Shown here: positions 33,520 to 42,028 of the stretch, in pieces | Layout of the letters: the number at the start of each line of letters is the position of its first letter | How positions within the stretch are numbered: the stretch's first letter is position 1 | NCBI GenBank assembly: GCA_945904015.1 | Contig: CAMDPK010000050.1 | Coordinates: 1-43,510 of the forward strand | DNA: 43,510 nt | Source of the DNA: Candidatus Kuenenia stuttgartensis | Lineage (GTDB): Bacteria; Planctomycetota; Planctomycetia; Planctomycetales; Planctomycetaceae | Direction of reading: 5' to 3' | Notes under the pieces: generated by a model | What the model saw: the letters and a program-made list of their open reading frames with translations, nothing else | The model's database searches: none | Told to the model about the DNA's origin: nothing | Position numbers and translations under genes: made by a program

Positions 33520-33607
33520 AATGAAAAATGAGAAATGGAAAATGAAAAGTGCAAAATGTTCTGACCGGCATTTTGCACTTTTCATTTTCCATTTCTCATT
33601 TTCCATT
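33520..33607. repeat. AT-rich 39-bp inverted repeat overlapping the deacetylase end
   Basis: Arms 33520-33558 and 33569-33607 pair at 38 of 39 positions around a 10-base loop. The arms match those at 18322-18410 almost exactly, while the loops differ. The right arm contains the stop codon and last codons of the deacetylase gene on the minus strand. Confidence 0.93.
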
Positions 33608-34615
33608 CGCGCCAATTCCAGCCGCGATCTTGTCCAGCGTCACGATCTCGGCTCGATCTCCCGCCGCGCGCACCAGTTCGCAGATCAACTGCACGATTCG
33701 AAAAGAGGGGTCTTCGACGACCAAACAGGACGGATGCACGAGCAGATCGAACACCGCTCGATTCTCAATCGCCCATTCGACGGCCAAACGGATCGCCTTC
33801 AAATACGCATCGAGCGACCAGCGTGTCGAGCGAAACGCTCCGACATCGCTGATGGGACTCATCGGAACTTCGATCAGCCCGCTGGGATAGACGAATGGCT
33901 GCGCGTCCGCTTGGGCCTTCACGATGCTCTCGAAGATATCGGCCGTCGGCGTCTCACCCACTTTGCCGTAAAGGTGAGCCGGATATTTCGAGCTGACCCA
34001 AGTGAAGCCTTGATCGAGCAACATCTGTTGCACGTCAAGCCTGTCAGTCAGCCCGTTGTTGAATCCGCCGGGTGTGCGGAACCCATTGACCTCGATGCCG
34101 GCCCGTGCTTTCAACGCCTTCGTCGTGACGCGAATGTTGCGGTCGATGATCTCGTGAGCCGTCAGCCCCTCGATCAGCCACGGCGAGCGCTGAAACCGGA
34201 ACTGCGTCTCTTCTGGCTTCGTGGCCTTCACATAGACGTGGTCGTAGGTGTGATTGCCGACCGCGTGCCCGTCAGCCGCAATCTGCTTGAGCCATTCGAC
34301 GCTCGGATGTTCGAGCACTCGACCGACACAGAAGAAGTGAATGACTCCGCCGAGTTCTTTGGCGAGTTTTGCAGCCTCGACCGAGTACCGCTTGGTCGCG
34401 TCGTCGAGGTTCCCCTTCTCGTAATTCCATTCGGTCTGCTCGCGTTTCGGATACTGCGCGCTCATCTCCAAGTCGAGCGTGATCGCAATGCGAGCCTTGC
34501 TCGGCTTCGATGGCGCGGCGAAGAGAGTCGGACCGATGCAACTCAATGTTCCGGCAGTTGCGGCACGAAGCCAGTTGCGTCGAGACAGCGGCGAGGTAAC
34601 GGACAACAGCGACAT
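33596..34615 (-). CDS. polysaccharide deacetylase (NodB-like), exported
   Basis: A 339-residue carbohydrate esterase 4-type protein. GGGAGG lies 5 nt before the ATG at 34615, which opens a Tat-like signal (SRRNWLRAATAGTLS). NodB motif 1 is TLDLEMS (catalytic base Asp) and motif 2 is GHAVGNHTYDHVY, with the two metal-binding His. RTPGGF is motif 3. Members remove acetyl groups from chitin, peptidoglycan or other N-acetylated glycans, or act on related amides; the substrate is unclear. The last residues (GANGK) and the TGA stop come from the right arm of the AT-rich inverted repeat at 33520-33607, suggesting that the original C-terminus was replaced. Confidence 0.88.
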   Translation of the reverse strand: MSLLSVTSPLSRRNWLRAATAGTLSCIGPTLFAAPSKPSKARIAITLDLEMSAQYPKREQTEWNYEKGNLDDATKRYSVEAAKLAKELGGVIHFFCVGRVLEHPSVEWLKQIAADGHAVGNHTYDHVYVKATKPEETQFRFQRSPWLIEGLTAHEIIDRNIRVTTKALKARAGIEVNGFRTPGGFNNGLTDRLDVQQMLLDQGFTWVSSKYPAHLYGKVGETPTADIFESIVKAQADAQPFVYPSGLIEVPMSPISDVGAFRSTRWSLDAYLKAIRLAVEWAIENRAVFDLLVHPSCLVVEDPSFRIVQLICELVRAAGDRAEIVTLDKIAAGIGANGK

Positions 34616-34690
34616 CACGGCCTCCCACGGAATTGTTCCAGTTGCCGAACATGATGCGGGCCACACGGCGTCATTGCAAACATTGCGGCG

Positions 34691-35653
34691 CTATCGAGGC
34701 ACAACGACTGGCAAAAACTCCCTGACGGCCTTGGAAACATCGGTCCCCGAAGTCTCCATCACGTCGTTGTGGTCCGCATTCGGAAGTTCGACGAATTGCT
34801 TCGCGACTCCGGAAGCGGACTTTTCAGGAGCGGCGGCGAACAGCTTTTTGCCGAGTCTCAGCGGGATAATCGTGTCACGGCGGCCGTGGAATTGCAGCAG
34901 GGGGCAGGTCACGTCTCGAATGCGTTGCTCGCTGGGAAAGCGTTCGAACAACAGCCAGCGAACTGGCAGCCACGGAAAGTGATACGCACCGGCATCGGTC
35001 AGCGAACTGAACGTCGAACGCAAAATGACTCCGGTCGGCGGAGTCTTCTTCTGCGTCAACTCGCTCGCCAAACCGATCGCTACGCCGCCGCCGAGTGACT
35101 CGCCGAACAGCACGATGCGGCGCGGTTCGATCTTTTTCGTGTCGGTCGCGAATCGCCAAACGGCTCGCGCGTCGCGTGCCAGCCCCTCTTCGGTCGGATC
35201 GCCGAGATTGTCGCCGTAGCCTCGATAGTCAAAGATCAGCACGTCGGCACCAGCATCCGCCAACGCAGCGACTTCCAGCGTCCGATACCTGCGATTCGCG
35301 GCGTTGCCGCCGAAGTACAAGACGACCGGCCGGCCCTCGGCCAGTTTCGCTTCGATTTCTTGGTCCGTTCCGGCGACATGTCCTTTTGCCAGGATCAGCC
35401 AGCCGCGCAGCTCGAGACCGTCTTCCGTTTTCGTCGCGACATCGTGCGCTCGACCGGTCGGCATTGCGGCGAGCTTCGCCGGCAGCGACGTCTCGACAAA
35501 CGGTTGATAGATCAGCGAACGCTGGAACGCGACGAACATCACGAGCACTCCGACCGTTGGCATCGTCACGATCAACATCCAGCGCTTCCACGGACTCAAC
35601 AAGAGCGGTCGGCGAGGCGACGACGAGGACAGCGGTGCGAGGACGTGACTCAT
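34691..35653 (-). CDS. membrane-anchored alpha/beta hydrolase (ABHD13/Bem46-like)
   Basis: A 320-residue serine hydrolase with one N-terminal membrane helix (about 25-43). The nucleophile elbow GESLGG gives Ser186; Asp260 (FHGRRDTIIP) and His295 (NADHNDV) complete the triad. VLYFGGNAANRRYR forms the oxyanion region and FDYRGYGDNLG is typical of the Bem46/ABHD13 group. These are esterases or thioesterases of uncertain substrate. It lies 75 bases upstream of the deacetylase on the same strand, so the two may share a transcript. Confidence 0.88.
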   Translation of the reverse strand: MSHVLAPLSSSSPRRPLLLSPWKRWMLIVTMPTVGVLVMFVAFQRSLIYQPFVETSLPAKLAAMPTGRAHDVATKTEDGLELRGWLILAKGHVAGTDQEIEAKLAEGRPVVLYFGGNAANRRYRTLEVAALADAGADVLIFDYRGYGDNLGDPTEEGLARDARAVWRFATDTKKIEPRRIVLFGESLGGGVAIGLASELTQKKTPPTGVILRSTFSSLTDAGAYHFPWLPVRWLLFERFPSEQRIRDVTCPLLQFHGRRDTIIPLRLGKKLFAAAPEKSASGVAKQFVELPNADHNDVMETSGTDVSKAVREFLPVVVPR

Positions 35654-36127
35654 TGGCAGCCCTTAAAGACGTGACGGCCGGTCATTGAATCGCGGACTCT
35701 GCGGATTGGAAAGACCGTGAGGCGGCGCGGTTGGTCTTCATCGTCGCCGAGGCTCAGAGTTTCTCCTGACGACTTGATAGGAAACTCCCGTTGTCCGTCA
35801 CAATGCGGAGCGGAGTGGCGAGTGGCAACGGTCGTGACGATTCCGCCAGCAATTTCTTTCGTGGCCAATTTGCATCATCCAAAAAGTAGCCTAAAGTCAT
35901 CTCAACGTCACCGACTGAGGCGATGCGGAAACGCTCGCGAGGCGGTGACACCACAGACCAACATTGATTGACACCTGAGTTTTGGTGTGGCGTCGTGAGG
36001 CAGCCAATTGGCTGGTTCAAGGGCGCGGAGGTTGGGTTCGGGGCATGGACCTGTTCCGGTGTGGGTGGCAGTCGGCGCAAGTCGGCTGCGACAGGTTTCG
36101 TGTCATCCAGCTTCGGGGGAGAGGGGC
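35654..36127. other. non-coding region between divergent hydrolase and protease genes
   Basis: About 470 bases, presumably with both promoters. I see no convincing gene, RNA fold, inverted repeat or terminator. An open frame in the protease's reading frame extends back to 36008 but lacks a ribosome site or signal peptide. Confidence 0.45.
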
Positions 36128-37792
36128 ATGGCGCTCGGACTGTTTCGCCAGCGGATTTGTCTGGCTGTGTGTTTAGCGTGCGCGTTGTGCGTGGCGCGGT
36201 GCGAAGCGCTTGCGGCTCCCAAGCTGCGGCCCGACGTCACCGACTCTCGGCAAGCGTTGCAAGCCGGCGAGGAGTTCGAACGGACGCGTCGCTGGATCGA
36301 CGCCATCGAGCACTACGAAGCCTCGATCAAAAGGTGGCCGGCCGATCGCGATCTAACTTATGGCCTGCGTCGCTCGAAGATTCACTTCGGAATCGAAAGG
36401 CGCTACTCGGACAGCAGCTTCCGCTCAAACATGCTGACGATTTCGCGAAACGATGCACTCAGCTTGTTCGACGAAGTCATCAACAAGATCAAGTCGCATT
36501 TCGTTGATCCGCTCAGTTCGACGTCGTTCGTGGCTCACGGAACCGAGAGCCTCTACATCGCTCTGGCCAACGAGAAATTTCTCGAACATCACTTGCCCGG
36601 CCGCCGCACGGCAGTCCAAGGCAACATCGCAAAGTTTCGCGAGACGCTTCGCACGCAATACTGGAATAAGTCGCTGAACAGCGGTTATTCGGCGCATCAG
36701 ACAGTCTCTGAGGTGGCGGGCCTGGCCGAAGCTCAGTTCGGCTTGAACAGCACGGCCGTTGTGATGGAGTACGTCTTCGGTGGCTGTCATGCTTTGGACG
36801 ACTACAGCAACTGTCTGACTCCCGATCGGCTCAGCGATCTGTACGACAACATCGATGGCGAGTTCGTCGGCCTGGGCATCGAGATGAAGGCCGAAGCCGG
36901 ACGTGGCATGTCCCTTGTCAACGTGTTGCCGGAGAGTCCGGCGGCGGAAGCGGGCTTGGTCGCTGGCGATTACATTGTCGGCATCGACGGACACGACTGC
37001 CACAACATGTCCACGGACGAAGCCGCCGGCCGCCTGAAAGGGACGCCCGGATCGCGAGTACGACTGGACGTTTCCGGCCTGACCGCGGCTGACCGTCGCA
37101 CCGTCACCGTTGCTCGCCGAGCCGTGCATGTGAAGAGCATCCCGATCGCGAAGATCGTCGATGAGTCGCGTGGCATCGGCTACATCCAGATGACCGGCTT
37201 CCAGAAAAGTTCGCCCGCCGAACTTGACGAGGCCCTGCAAAAACTCAACCGCCAGGGAATGCGCGTGCTGATTTGGGATCTGCGAGGCAATCCTGGCGGA
37301 CTGCTGACCGCAGCCGTCGAGGTGCTCGACCGCTTCATCGACAACGGAGTGCTGGTCTCGACGAAAGGACGCATCGGGGATCAGAACATGTCGTACTCGG
37401 CTCACCGCCAGCAGAAGTGGAACATCCCGTTGGTGCTGCTGACCGATGAGAACAGTGCCAGTGCCAGTGAGATTGTCGCCGGTGCCGTGAAGGATCATCA
37501 ACGTGGCGTCATCGTCGGCCGCAAGACCTACGGCAAATGGTCGGTGCAGAGCATCTTCCCGATTCAGCGCAGCGTCGGCTTGCGACTGACGACCGCGAAG
37601 TTTTACTCGCCGGCTGGCAAGACGCTTGGAAAGATCGGCGTGAAGCCAGACGTCGAAGTCGAGTTGCCCGATCACGTCGTCCTGCACCGCGGCCCAATGG
37701 CCAACTCACTCGAAGACGATCCGGACATTCGCAAGGCGCTCGACGTCGCCCGCGAACAAGCCGCCGGCCGGCCAATGTTCTCGAACCGGTAG
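36128..37792 (+). CDS. S41-family C-terminal processing protease with PDZ domain
   Basis: A 554-residue exported serine protease of the Tsp/CtpA family. The ATG at 36128 follows GGGAGAGG closely and opens a signal peptide (LFRQRICLAVCLACALCVARCEALAA). Residues 30-230 form an N-terminal helical domain, beginning with a TPR-like stretch (ALQAGEEFERTRRWIDAIEHYEASIKRWP). A PDZ domain lies at about 245-325 (GLGIEMKAEAGRG, AAEAGLVAGDYIVGIDG). The S41 core contains GYIQMTGFQ, WDLRGNPGGLL, the serine motif NSASASEI near 441-448 and the lysine region GRKTYGKWSVQ near 465-475, forming the Ser/Lys dyad. It probably trims periplasmic proteins. It stands alone. Confidence 0.93.
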   Translation: MALGLFRQRICLAVCLACALCVARCEALAAPKLRPDVTDSRQALQAGEEFERTRRWIDAIEHYEASIKRWPADRDLTYGLRRSKIHFGIERRYSDSSFRSNMLTISRNDALSLFDEVINKIKSHFVDPLSSTSFVAHGTESLYIALANEKFLEHHLPGRRTAVQGNIAKFRETLRTQYWNKSLNSGYSAHQTVSEVAGLAEAQFGLNSTAVVMEYVFGGCHALDDYSNCLTPDRLSDLYDNIDGEFVGLGIEMKAEAGRGMSLVNVLPESPAAEAGLVAGDYIVGIDGHDCHNMSTDEAAGRLKGTPGSRVRLDVSGLTAADRRTVTVARRAVHVKSIPIAKIVDESRGIGYIQMTGFQKSSPAELDEALQKLNRQGMRVLIWDLRGNPGGLLTAAVEVLDRFIDNGVLVSTKGRIGDQNMSYSAHRQQKWNIPLVLLTDENSASASEIVAGAVKDHQRGVIVGRKTYGKWSVQSIFPIQRSVGLRLTTAKFYSPAGKTLGKIGVKPDVEVELPDHVVLHRGPMANSLEDDPDIRKALDVAREQAAGRPMFSNR

Positions 37793-37800
37793 CGTCGTTC

Positions 37801-37852
37801 GTAGGATGGGCACTCCTGCCCGTCCGGGGTCGGGCAAGAGTGTCAAACCTAC
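37801..37852. repeat. decayed palindromic element with GTAG...CTAC ends
   Basis: Begins GTAGG and ends CCTAC. The left arm keeps a small hairpin GGGCA-CTCC-TGCCC; the right arm has diverged (GGGCAAGAGTGTC). Located between the convergent protease and MCE genes. The CTA near its end is the stop codon (TAG, 37851-37849) of the MCE protein. Confidence 0.65.
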
Positions 37853-39645
37853 GGCTTAGCCGGAACCGTCGCGATCGATGCTTTCCCGCGATCGAACAAA
37901 AGCTGCCCGATCAAGCGACCGTCTTTGATTGAGATGATGGCCGCTCCGTGATGCGCCGCACCGAGGCCGGTCGCGCTGCGAACCTCCCAAACGTTGTTGC
38001 GAGCTTGCAGACTACTGGCCGCAAGCGGGATCGGCGGCGACTGCGAGTCAGTCACCGCGAGGCAATCTTCGGGATCGCTGACGTCGCTCCGAATGCTGGC
38101 AGTCTTCCAAGCGGTCACACCATCGGGTTTGAAGTCCGCCGGACGAAATGTCGCCAGCGATCCGAGTCGCTGCGTGCGATCCGCCGTCAGCACCAATTCT
38201 TGTCCGGCGATCTCCAGCAGGATCGGACCCAGCGCGCTCTCGGTCGGCAGCAACACGTCGGCCGGGCCGAGTAACTGGCCGTTGCTCAACAGCAGCAACC
38301 ATCCGGCACGTTCGCGGTCGCGCCGGAATCCGAACGAGCGTTCCTCCCAACGAGCCACCGCACGCTGCGGCACCGGAAGCTGAGCGTCGTTCGGCAGCGC
38401 GGAATCCGTCGCGGCGATGCGCGGCTGCCAGGTGAGCCACTCTTCCTGCGGCGACTTCGCGTACAAAAATCGCTGTCCGGTGTTAGCGGCTGGTCCGGGT
38501 TCGGCCGGTGTGGCAAACGCGACGCCCCCTTGAGCGATCGAGGCCAGCGTGTCGGCCGTGAATTGAAAACCGCTGAAGCCGACGCTGACATCGACACCGC
38601 TGGCACTCCAGAAAACGCTGTTCTGCCGCACAAGCAACCGATAACGCGACTCGATGAACGCACGAGTTTCGAGGCTCGTGCCGTCCGAAGACAGGCCAAC
38701 CGACAGAACTTGGCCAACCCGCAGACCGCGATACGTCACCGGCACACCGCGATCAACGCCCCAACGCTGCGGAGCGTGCAGCACGATCTCCAACGCTCCG
38801 ACAGGAACCTCGGCAACGGGAGCCACATCCAGTCCCTCGAATTCGGTGCGCGACTTCGCGTCATCGGGGCCGGGAGACACGGCGAGGTATCGGCCACCGA
38901 CCAGCGTGTCCAACCCGCGCACCTCCGCGACGCTCACGCGCGGACGCTCGACCCAGAACTGTGTCCCCTCGCGAGCCAAATGATGAGCCTCACCAACCAG
39001 TCGCACACGCACGGCGACAGCGGTGAGTTCGTGATTCAAATCGACGGACGCGACCTCGCCGACTGCGATACCTCGGTGCCGCAACGGATCGCCGACCTGC
39101 AGGCTGTGCCCTTCGCGAAAGCGGATCGTGATCTCAATTGACTCCGGCTCATTGAGCGTCGGCGGCGATTCGGTCCCCTCAAACTCGGTTGCGGCCGGGC
39201 CGTCGCTCGGCCCCGGAATCACGCTGAGAAACTTCGCTCCGACGACCGTCTCCAATCCGCTGACGCGCGACAGGCTGACGCGCGGACGTTCGATCCAAAA
39301 CTGGCTACCGCGCCGTGCGACATGCGCGGCCTTCGGCTCCAACTGCACTTTGACTGCGACTCGGCCCAAATCCGGAGTCAGCACCACCTCGCTGACTTCT
39401 CCGATCGCGATGCCTCGAAACCGCAACACATCTCCCGTCTTGAGGCCGTGTCCATCAGCAAACCGAATCAGGATCGTCGGCCCGTGCGACTTGAGTGATA
39501 TCGCGATCAATGCGATCGCTCCGACCACAGCGGCCAGCGTCACCCACCACAGCCGCGTGGTCGAACGCGCACGCTGCGTCGTCGCGATCACCGCCTTTGG
39601 AAAGGCAGGTGAAGCTGGAGTTGTCGAAATCGGATCGCTGCTCAT
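37849..39645 (-). CDS. pqiB: MCE-domain protein (PqiB/MlaD-like), three MCE domains
   Basis: A 598-residue inner-membrane protein. After one membrane helix (about 29-51) come three MCE domains that start near residues 55 (ILIRFADGHGLKTGDVLRFRG), 168 (ITIRFREGHSLQVGDPLRHRG) and 282 (IVLHAPQRWGVDRGVPVTYRG), each with the RGIxIGEV pattern. Three MCE domains and a PqiA partner match PqiB, which forms a periplasm-spanning tunnel for lipids. The C-terminal 200 residues differ from E. coli PqiB. The ATG at 39645 is favoured over 39711, since the extra 22 residues come from the tandem repeat at 39658. PqiA ends 17 bases upstream, so the pair forms an operon; pqiC is not seen. Confidence 0.88.
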   Translation of the reverse strand: MSSDPISTTPASPAFPKAVIATTQRARSTTRLWWVTLAAVVGAIALIAISLKSHGPTILIRFADGHGLKTGDVLRFRGIAIGEVSEVVLTPDLGRVAVKVQLEPKAAHVARRGSQFWIERPRVSLSRVSGLETVVGAKFLSVIPGPSDGPAATEFEGTESPPTLNEPESIEITIRFREGHSLQVGDPLRHRGIAVGEVASVDLNHELTAVAVRVRLVGEAHHLAREGTQFWVERPRVSVAEVRGLDTLVGGRYLAVSPGPDDAKSRTEFEGLDVAPVAEVPVGALEIVLHAPQRWGVDRGVPVTYRGLRVGQVLSVGLSSDGTSLETRAFIESRYRLLVRQNSVFWSASGVDVSVGFSGFQFTADTLASIAQGGVAFATPAEPGPAANTGQRFLYAKSPQEEWLTWQPRIAATDSALPNDAQLPVPQRAVARWEERSFGFRRDRERAGWLLLLSNGQLLGPADVLLPTESALGPILLEIAGQELVLTADRTQRLGSLATFRPADFKPDGVTAWKTASIRSDVSDPEDCLAVTDSQSPPIPLAASSLQARNNVWEVRSATGLGAAHHGAAIISIKDGRLIGQLLFDRGKASIATVPAKP

Positions 39646-39657
39646 GGCCGGCACCCT

Positions 39658-39715
39658 TTGGTCATTGGAGATTGGACATTCCTTGATCATTGGGATTTGG
39701 ACCTTGGTCATTCCC
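39658..39715. repeat. tandem TTGGTCATTGG-type repeat
   Basis: Two 25-bp units (39658-39682, 39683-39707) of the pattern TTGGTCATTGGAGATTGGAC, plus a partial third. The units differ at several positions. The sequence supplies the last codons and stop of the PqiA-like gene and lies at the upstream end of the MCE gene. Confidence 0.75.
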
Positions 39716-40300
39716 GTCTTCTTCCCAAATGGCTTGCGGATCGAAGCAGAGCGACGCCGACATGCTCAGCACAACACAGGCGACGAAAGCGATCACCGCC
39801 GGGCCGAAGTGAAACTCCATCAAACTGCCGAGCTTCACGAGCATCACCAGGAACGCCAGCAGCAGCACGTCCAACATGCTCCAGCGGCCGAGCTGCTCCG
39901 TCAGTCGATACGTCGACGCCTTGTGCCGCCGATGCAACAGCTTCAGCAGGCAGAGTTCCAACAGCAGCACTAGCTTCGTCACCGGGAACACAATCGAGAA
40001 CACCAACACGACGATGCCGACAAACCAGCTTCCGTGCCGAAACAAATCGAGCGTCCCGATCAACAAACTCGAAGTATGCCGATGCCCCAGGCGTTCGATT
40101 TCGACGATCGGCAGCAACACCGCCGGCCAGTAGAGCACAAACGCCGCGACCGCGAGAGCCGCCGTGCGACTCGCCGCTCGCCGCCCCTGCGAACCGTCAC
40201 CGAACACCGTCTGACACCGAGTGCAAATCGCCGACTCCCCCGCCGACATCTTCGGCAGTTCGTGAATCAGGCCACAGCAATGACAGGCTTGAAGCTTCAT
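39662..40300 (-). CDS. pqiA: PqiA-like membrane protein with zinc-ribbon
   Basis: A 212-residue inner-membrane protein. The ATG at 40300 opens MKLQACHCCGL; Cys6, Cys9, Cys26 and Cys29 (CHCC and CTRC) make a rubredoxin-like zinc ribbon. Four membrane helices follow: AALAVAAFVLYWPAVLLPIV, GIVVLVFSIVFPVTKLVLLL, LDVLLLAFLVMLVKLG and FGPAVIAFVACVVLSMS. WSMLDVLLLAF is the conserved PqiA signature. The protein is one PqiA unit, half of E. coli PqiA (417 aa, two units). The last 20 residues come from the tandem repeat at 39658-39715. It probably works with the MCE protein in lipid transport. Confidence 0.88.
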   Translation of the reverse strand: MKLQACHCCGLIHELPKMSAGESAICTRCQTVFGDGSQGRRAASRTAALAVAAFVLYWPAVLLPIVEIERLGHRHTSSLLIGTLDLFRHGSWFVGIVVLVFSIVFPVTKLVLLLELCLLKLLHRRHKASTYRLTEQLGRWSMLDVLLLAFLVMLVKLGSLMEFHFGPAVIAFVACVVLSMSASLCFDPQAIWEEDGNDQGPNPNDQGMSNLQ

Positions 40301-40409
40301 TCGTGCGTTGCCAATTTTGAGTTTCGTCGAATGTCTTCGTTCGAGGACGGGGCGTCTTGATGGCATTATTGGCCACTGGAGTCAGTTCCGACAGGACGCC
40401 GACCTCTCA

Positions 40410-40482
40410 CGACACCAGCACGACGCGCCAGCGAGTGGTTTCTCCTCGAACAACCACTCGCTTGCGCGTCGTGCTGGTGTCG
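40410..40482. repeat. palindromic element, GACGCGCAAGCGAG type
   Basis: Arms of 31 bp pair at 30 positions around an 11-base spacer, between the divergent PqiA-like and aldehyde dehydrogenase genes. The right arm is the same as that of the 24631 copy over its whole length; the left arm has one A-to-C change in the loop (GCCA instead of GCAA). Confidence 0.92.
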
Positions 40483-40548
40483 CAAGGTTGAGGTTCCCGT
40501 TCAAGACGCCGAAGATGCCGCCTTCGATCACACCCAAGGATTCTTTCC

Positions 40549-41964
40549 ATGCGCATGTTTTTCGCCGCCGAATGGCACGACCGAGCCGAACGCATCAACG
40601 TGACGAACCCGTTCAACGGTGAGGTCATCGACACCGTGCCGCGCGGAACGGCGTCGGATGTCGATACCGCAATCGCGACGTTGGTTGAAGGTGCGAAGCT
40701 GATGCGGAAGATGCCGAGCGCGGATCGCTGCCGCATCTTGCGAAAAACCGTCGAGCTGATTCAGAAACGCTCCGAAGAATTCGCCAAGACGATCACGCTC
40801 GAAGAAGGCAAAATACTGGCGGAAAGTCGGCTCGAAGTCAGCCGAGGCTGCGAGACGTTGGAGGTCTCGGCCGAAGAAGCCAAGCGGATCACCGGCGAAG
40901 TCTTGCCGCTCGATGCCGCTCCCGGTGGAGCGGGCAAGTTTGGATTCACGCTGCGAGTGCCGTGCGGCATCGTCGCGGCGATCACGCCCTTCAACTTTCC
41001 ACTGAACTTGGTGACTCACAAAGTTGGCCCCGCGCTCGCGGCCGGCAACGCGGTGCTCATCAAGCCGGCGGGGGACACGCCGCTGACCGCGCTGAAGTTC
41101 GTGGAATGTTTGCTCGAAGCGGGACTGCCGCCGCAGGCGATTGCGTGCCTCACCGGGCCGGGCAGCGAACTCGGTGCCGCGATCTGCACGGATCGCCGAG
41201 TTCGCAAGATCAGCTTCACCGGCAGCTACGAAGTCGGCACGTCGATCTGTCGCATGGCCGGAGTCAAACGTGTCACGATGGAACTTGGCAGCAACAGCCC
41301 GGTGATCGTGATGGACGACGCCGATCTCGACCTCGCAGCGCAGCTCGTCGCGATGTCGGGATTCGCAAACGCCGGGCAGGTTTGCATCTCGGCTCAACGC
41401 ATTCTGACTCCGCGCAGTCGCACGGCCGATTTTCTGGATGCTCTCAAGCCGCGCGTCGAAGCGCTGACGATCGGCAATCCACTCGACGAGTCAACCAAGA
41501 TGGGACCGATGATCCGCGAGTCGGACGCCGCTCGCGTCGAAAACTGGATTCACGAAGCGACGGCCGCCGGAGCGACGCTTGTCACCGGCGGCACTCGGCG
41601 TGGGACGTTGCACGCGCCGACAATCCTCGCGAATGTCTCGCCGAGTCAGCGGATCAGTTGCGACGAACTCTTCGGCCCGGCCGTCGCCGTCACGCCGTTC
41701 ACCGATTTCGACGAGGCCCTCGCACTCGCGAACGGCACGAATTACGGTTTGTCAGCGAGCATCTTCACGCGCGACCTCGACCGCGCGCTGCGATTTGCTC
41801 GCGAAGTTGATGCCGGCAACCTGCACATCAATTGGGGCACGCAATGGCGAGCCGACTTCATGCCCTACGGCGGCTTGAAAGACAGCGGCACCGGCAAAGA
41901 AGGCCCGCGCTACGCCATTCGCGAGATGACCGAAGAAAAGATGGTCGTGATTCATACGACGTAA
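40549..41964 (+). CDS. NAD(P)-dependent aldehyde dehydrogenase
   Basis: A 471-residue cytoplasmic ALDH. Catalytic residues are visible: Asn149 (ITPFNFPLN), general base Glu245 (MELGSNSP) and nucleophile Cys279 (AGQVCISAQR). The cofactor-loop FTGSYEVGT and the ending YGGLKDSGTGKEGPRYA are typical. The compact length and substrate-side residues resemble the lactaldehyde, glycolaldehyde or non-phosphorylating glyceraldehyde-3-phosphate group; I cannot choose among them. The next gene, a sugar-isomerase-like TIM barrel, starts 64 bases later, so both may act on sugars or sugar-derived aldehydes. Confidence 0.93.
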   Translation: MRMFFAAEWHDRAERINVTNPFNGEVIDTVPRGTASDVDTAIATLVEGAKLMRKMPSADRCRILRKTVELIQKRSEEFAKTITLEEGKILAESRLEVSRGCETLEVSAEEAKRITGEVLPLDAAPGGAGKFGFTLRVPCGIVAAITPFNFPLNLVTHKVGPALAAGNAVLIKPAGDTPLTALKFVECLLEAGLPPQAIACLTGPGSELGAAICTDRRVRKISFTGSYEVGTSICRMAGVKRVTMELGSNSPVIVMDDADLDLAAQLVAMSGFANAGQVCISAQRILTPRSRTADFLDALKPRVEALTIGNPLDESTKMGPMIRESDAARVENWIHEATAAGATLVTGGTRRGTLHAPTILANVSPSQRISCDELFGPAVAVTPFTDFDEALALANGTNYGLSASIFTRDLDRALRFAREVDAGNLHINWGTQWRADFMPYGGLKDSGTGKEGPRYAIREMTEEKMVVIHTT

Positions 41965-42028
41965 TCTCGACGATTTTCCTCGCGACCCGGCCACGTTGTC
42001 GGACAATTCATGTCATGGAGACCATGCG

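Noticed and set aside
36425..37687. 420-codon open frame on the minus strand
   Set aside because: Antisense to the S41 protease with complete PDZ and Ser/Lys motifs.
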